Positions 4,592-5,375 of a stretch of 5,375 bases of DNA are shown here, piece by piece. The stretch covers positions 1 through 5,375 of the forward strand of contig CAAEDX010000052.1 in assembly GCA_900754715.1 (NCBI GenBank). Reading direction: 5' to 3'. Under the pieces are notes generated by a model, which had not been told where the DNA came from, searched no databases, and was given only the letters and a program-made list of their open reading frames with translations. The stretch comes from Erysipelotrichaceae bacterium. GTDB taxonomy: Bacteria > Bacillota_I > Bacilli_A > Erysipelotrichales > Erysipelotrichaceae. The position numbers and the translations under genes were made by a program. Numbering within the stretch: position 1 is the first letter of the stretch; each line of letters begins with the position of its first letter.

Positions 4592-5375
4592 ATGAACTAT
4601 GAAAAACTGCTGCAGCCCGGAAAGATCGGCAGCCTCGAGCTGAAAAACCGGTTTGTCATGGGCGCCATGGGTGTCGGTTTCGCTAAGCTGAACGGACACC
4701 CGACCGAAAGGACCGTCGCTTATTACGAAGAACGCGCGAAAGGCGGCTATGGCCTGATCATCACCGAAGTGACCCGTGTGCAGGACAGCGAGTTCTGTAC
4801 GCCATATGAGCCTTCGCTCGGCTCAGATGAGTTCATTCCTGAATGGAAAAAAGTGACCGATGCCGTGCATGCCTATGGGGCGCACATCTTCCCGCAGCTC
4901 CATCAGCCTGGCCGCCAGTACACCAGCGCCATCCTGGGGCACCAGGTCTCTGCACCCTCACCGCTGGCCTGCCCGACCTTTGATGAAGTTCCCCATGAAA
5001 TGACAAAGGAAGAGGTGTGGGACAATATCCGCATGTTCGCCGACGCGGCCGTGCGCGCCCAAGCGGCCGGCTTTGACGGTGTGGAGATCCATGCCGGGCA
5101 CGGCTATCTCGTCCAGCAGTTCCTGTCTCCGTTCACGAACCGCCGCTTTGATGAATTCGGCGGCTCCATCGAAAACCGGGCCCGCTTTGCCACTGAAATC
5201 TGCAAAGCGATCAAAGCGCGCTGCGGAAAAGACTTCCCGGTCATCATCAAGCCCTCGAACAGCGTGGCATATTGGAACTGCAAATTCCCGCACAAAAAGA
5301 AGGTTTTCGTTGCAAACACCCGCGAGGAATTTGATGCGATTTTGGACGCCATCTACGGTTCCTCTTACAAAGATC
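4592..5375 (+). CDS. NADH:flavin oxidoreductase, old yellow enzyme family (partial; frame becomes ATP-grasp-like after residue ~214)
   Basis: The open frame of 261 codons runs off the right edge. The ATG follows AGGAGG by 7 nt. Residues 1-213 are a typical FMN-dependent TIM-barrel of the OYE/2,4-dienoyl-CoA-reductase group: LLQPGKIGSLELKNRFVMGAM (6-26), YYEERAKGGYGLIITE (44-59), HQPGR (104-108), then the active-site segment GVEIHAGHGYL (163-173, His168 and His170) and QFLSPFTNRRFDEFGGS (176-192) with ENRARF. Such enzymes reduce activated alkenes with NAD(P)H; the substrate here is unknown. After DFPVIIK (214-220) the expected OYE continuation is absent, and the frame reads PSNSVAYWNCKFPHKKKVFV, an ATP-grasp-like sequence, so the 3' part is probably not the native end of this gene. 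The gene is divergent from, and probably regulated by, the PucR-type gene. Confidence 0.8.
   Translation, partial: MNYEKLLQPGKIGSLELKNRFVMGAMGVGFAKLNGHPTERTVAYYEERAKGGYGLIITEVTRVQDSEFCTPYEPSLGSDEFIPEWKKVTDAVHAYGAHIFPQLHQPGRQYTSAILGHQVSAPSPLACPTFDEVPHEMTKEEVWDNIRMFADAAVRAQAAGFDGVEIHAGHGYLVQQFLSPFTNRRFDEFGGSIENRARFATEICKAIKARCGKDFPVIIKPSNSVAYWNCKFPHKKKVFVANTREEFDAILDAIYGSSYKD
5231..5375 (+). other. in-frame junction to an ATP-grasp (D-aspartate ligase-like/COG3919-like) fragment
   Basis: From codon 214 the frame reads DFPVIIKPSNSVAYW, then KFPHKKKVFVANTREEFDAI and LDAIYGSSYKD. Pro-Val-Ile-Ile-Lys-Pro, an aromatic pair, Phe-Pro-x-Lys-Lys-Lys-Val-Phe-Val, a Thr-Arg-Glu-Glu helix and Ile-Tyr-x-Ser-Ser-Tyr are what I recall from the ATP-binding region of Firmicute ATP-grasp carboxylate-amine ligases, usually followed by a QDFIPGDDS motif. 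That motif would lie just beyond the window and cannot be seen. The stretch that could belong to both families is about 21 nt (5231-5251). Assignment is from memory of the families. Confidence 0.65.

Noticed and set aside
4958..5352. Minus-strand open frames opposite the OYE-like gene.
   Set aside because: The plus-strand frame has clear OYE motifs and a good ribosome site; the reverse frames have neither.
1..5375. CRISPR arrays, tRNA or rRNA genes, insertion sequences or attachment sites.
   Set aside because: No spaced repeat array, no tRNA cloverleaf, no transposase and no terminal inverted repeats with target duplication were seen on either strand.

Overview
The window carries a compact bacterial ribosomal-protein/RNA-polymerase cluster, all read on the minus strand in the order rplK (L11), rplA (L1), rplJ (L10), rplL (L7/L12), a YbxB/RsmC-like methyltransferase, then the first 37 codons of rpoB at the left edge. 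Upstream of rplK, on the same strand, is a PucR/CdaR-type regulator. A divergent plus-strand gene of the old yellow enzyme (OYE) family starts on the far side of it and runs off the right edge. Firmicute-type Shine-Dalgarno sites (AGGAGG 7-9 nt before most starts), an L10 leader with an intrinsic terminator, and the rplL-ybxB-rpoB order all point to a low-GC-lineage Gram-positive. The moderate GC of the DNA and the short L11 loop, which I recall from Mollicutes/Erysipelotrichia-like proteins, suggest an Erysipelotrichaceae-type member of the Bacillota. That placement is an inference from memory, not a search.

Layout: 1-111 rpoB start; 112-218 rpoB leader with a near-consensus promoter that overlaps the ybxB stop; 219-818 methyltransferase; 819-887 gap with a 10-bp hairpin (attenuator candidate); 888-1259 rplL; 1285-1800 rplJ; 1801-1990 L10 leader, terminator and promoter; 1991-2677 rplA; 2699-3118 rplK; 3119-3262 rplK promoter and a structured leader resembling an L1 autoregulatory site; 3263-4474 PucR-family regulator; 4475-4591 divergent control region with a 15-bp perfect palindrome; 4592-5375 OYE-like frame.

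How it works together: L11, L1, L10 and L12 build the uL11 (L11 plus the L10-L12 stalk) and uL1 flexible arms of the large ribosomal subunit. Their supply is probably set by two RNA feedback devices, an L1-type site before rplK and the L10(L12) leader before rplJ, and transcription is topped up by an extra promoter before rpoB. The regulator/OYE pair is a separate accessory module that abuts the cluster where secE-nusG is often found.

The most notable anomaly is at the right end. The OYE protein is canonical up to about residue 213, then at a shared Asp-Phe-Pro-Val-Ile-Ile-Lys stretch (5231-5251) turns in frame into what looks like an ATP-grasp carboxylate-amine ligase. This is either a chimeric assembly join or a real recombination product. 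I found no convincing wholly new system; the rest is well-conserved housekeeping DNA with interesting RNA-level regulation.
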